Assembly (NCBI RefSeq): GCF_028816475.1
Contig: NZ_CP118247.1
Span: 806,001-870,000 of the forward strand
Length of the DNA: 64,000 nt
Source: Devosia rhodophyticola
GTDB taxonomy: Bacteria; Pseudomonadota; Alphaproteobacteria; Rhizobiales; Devosiaceae
Direction of reading: 5' to 3'
This document shows, piece by piece, positions 63,527-64,000 of the stretch. The translations under genes were made by a program, and so were the position numbers. Every line of letters starts with the position of its first letter. Positions within the stretch are counted from its first letter, which is position 1. The notes under the pieces are model-generated. The model did no database searches and was not told the origin of the DNA. It worked only from the letters and a program-made list of their open reading frames with translations.

Positions 63527-64000
63527 ATGTCGTCCAATAACAATAACGAGTCCTCGGCAATCGCAACTGGCGTTGGAATACTCGGCGCTGGTCTCGTTCT
63601 AATCGCCGTGTTTTTGTTTGCCGTTTTTGCTTTCATCACGTTCGTCCTAACGATCCTCTGCCTATTTGCAATCTGGAAGCCGGTGCGGCTTGGCAAGTGG
63701 ACCTTAGAGAGTGAGGCTGCCTTAAACTTCATATTTCGTGGCGTTATCGGCTCCTGGCTCATCCCCGCCTTCGTGTTCTTCTGCGATGTGGTTTTTAACC
63801 TCGGCATTGCCTGGACATACCTGCCGCATATGATGGGTGTCGGCTATGTGCTGGGCTCCCTGGGTTGGGAATTGCTCACGGCGGATTCCAACCCCCAGCC
63901 ACAGCCTGAAGTCCTCCCGCCAGCTCAGCAAGTCACCTATCAACCAGGCAATTCGCAAACCTCCCTTGGCACCGCCAAGAGCCTGAACAGTTCGGATATG
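63527..64000 (+). CDS. Membrane protein of the mobilisation module, 3' partial
   Basis: An open frame to the window end, 158 residues visible: MSSNNNNESSAIATGVGILG to start, membrane helices GLVLIAVFLFAVFAFITFVLT, GVIGSWLIPAFVFFCDVVF and YLPHMMGVGYVLGSLGW, and then a Pro/Gln-rich tail (PQPQPEVLPPAQQ). CGGAG 8 bp before ATG 63527. It follows the relaxase by 23 bp in the same direction, so it probably belongs to the transfer module. No family was recognised. Confidence 0.7.
   Translation, partial: MSSNNNNESSAIATGVGILGAGLVLIAVFLFAVFAFITFVLTILCLFAIWKPVRLGKWTLESEAALNFIFRGVIGSWLIPAFVFFCDVVFNLGIAWTYLPHMMGVGYVLGSLGWELLTADSNPQPQPEVLPPAQQVTYQPGNSQTSLGTAKSLNSSDM

Noticed and set aside
51000..64000. CRISPR array or insertion sequence
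   Set aside because: No regularly spaced repeats and no transposase or IS inverted ends were seen in this mobile region.

Overview
The window is GC-rich alphaproteobacterial chromosome, most probably from the Hyphomicrobiales and possibly Devosia-like. The genus is a judgement from recall, not a search. Supporting signs are a tRNA-His without an encoded G-1 and with A73, an alphaproteobacterial-type HisRS, the hisS-hisZ-hisG order with a short-form HisG, a groESL operon with an RpoH-like promoter plus CIRCE, and a PdhS/DivJ-like sensor protein.

Positions 1-51000 look like ordinary core and metabolic chromosome. In order they hold: a frame-disrupted sigma-54 activator; DUF427; groES-groEL; a BrnA-like protein, a GNAT acetyltransferase and a TSUP permease; a GT2/GtrA pair; hisS-hisZ-hisG; tag, a single-domain response regulator, an L,D-transpeptidase and a frame-disrupted TadG-like VWA protein; an SDR/GntR/sulfatase locus; tRNA-His; a degenerate PAS histidine kinase; a ferric-iron binding protein and permease with no ATPase; a complete peptide ABC transporter operon; two GH13 alpha-glucosidases with mrp, a small transaldolase, a frame-disrupted aspartate aminotransferase, etfBA and an M20 amidohydrolase/AbrB pair between them; a GST/2-hydroxyacid dehydrogenase pair; the conserved ATP-grasp/alpha-E/transglutaminase operon; and a run of small genes with uxaC and a CurA-like reductase.

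At about 51.1 kb the character changes. A 21-nt remnant that looks like a tRNA 3' end and a repeat of the ACCCCCA type mark the left edge of a mobile region that continues past the right end of the window. Its main cargo is a four-gene operon on the minus strand with overlapping reading frames: a large MmeI-like DNA methyltransferase, a 70-residue unknown protein, a DExH helicase and a GIY-YIG nuclease. This is the best candidate for an unusual defence (restriction-type) system. Behind it lie a tyrosine recombinase module with two small HTH genes (recombinase frame-broken), an unknown protein, a clearly decayed P4-type integrase, and then on the plus strand a mobilisation module (MobC, relaxase, membrane protein) that runs off the window.

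Three conserved genes are interrupted where a run of G (or C on the coding strand) is one base short. This suggests homopolymer sequencing errors, or less likely phase variation, rather than three independent pseudogenes.
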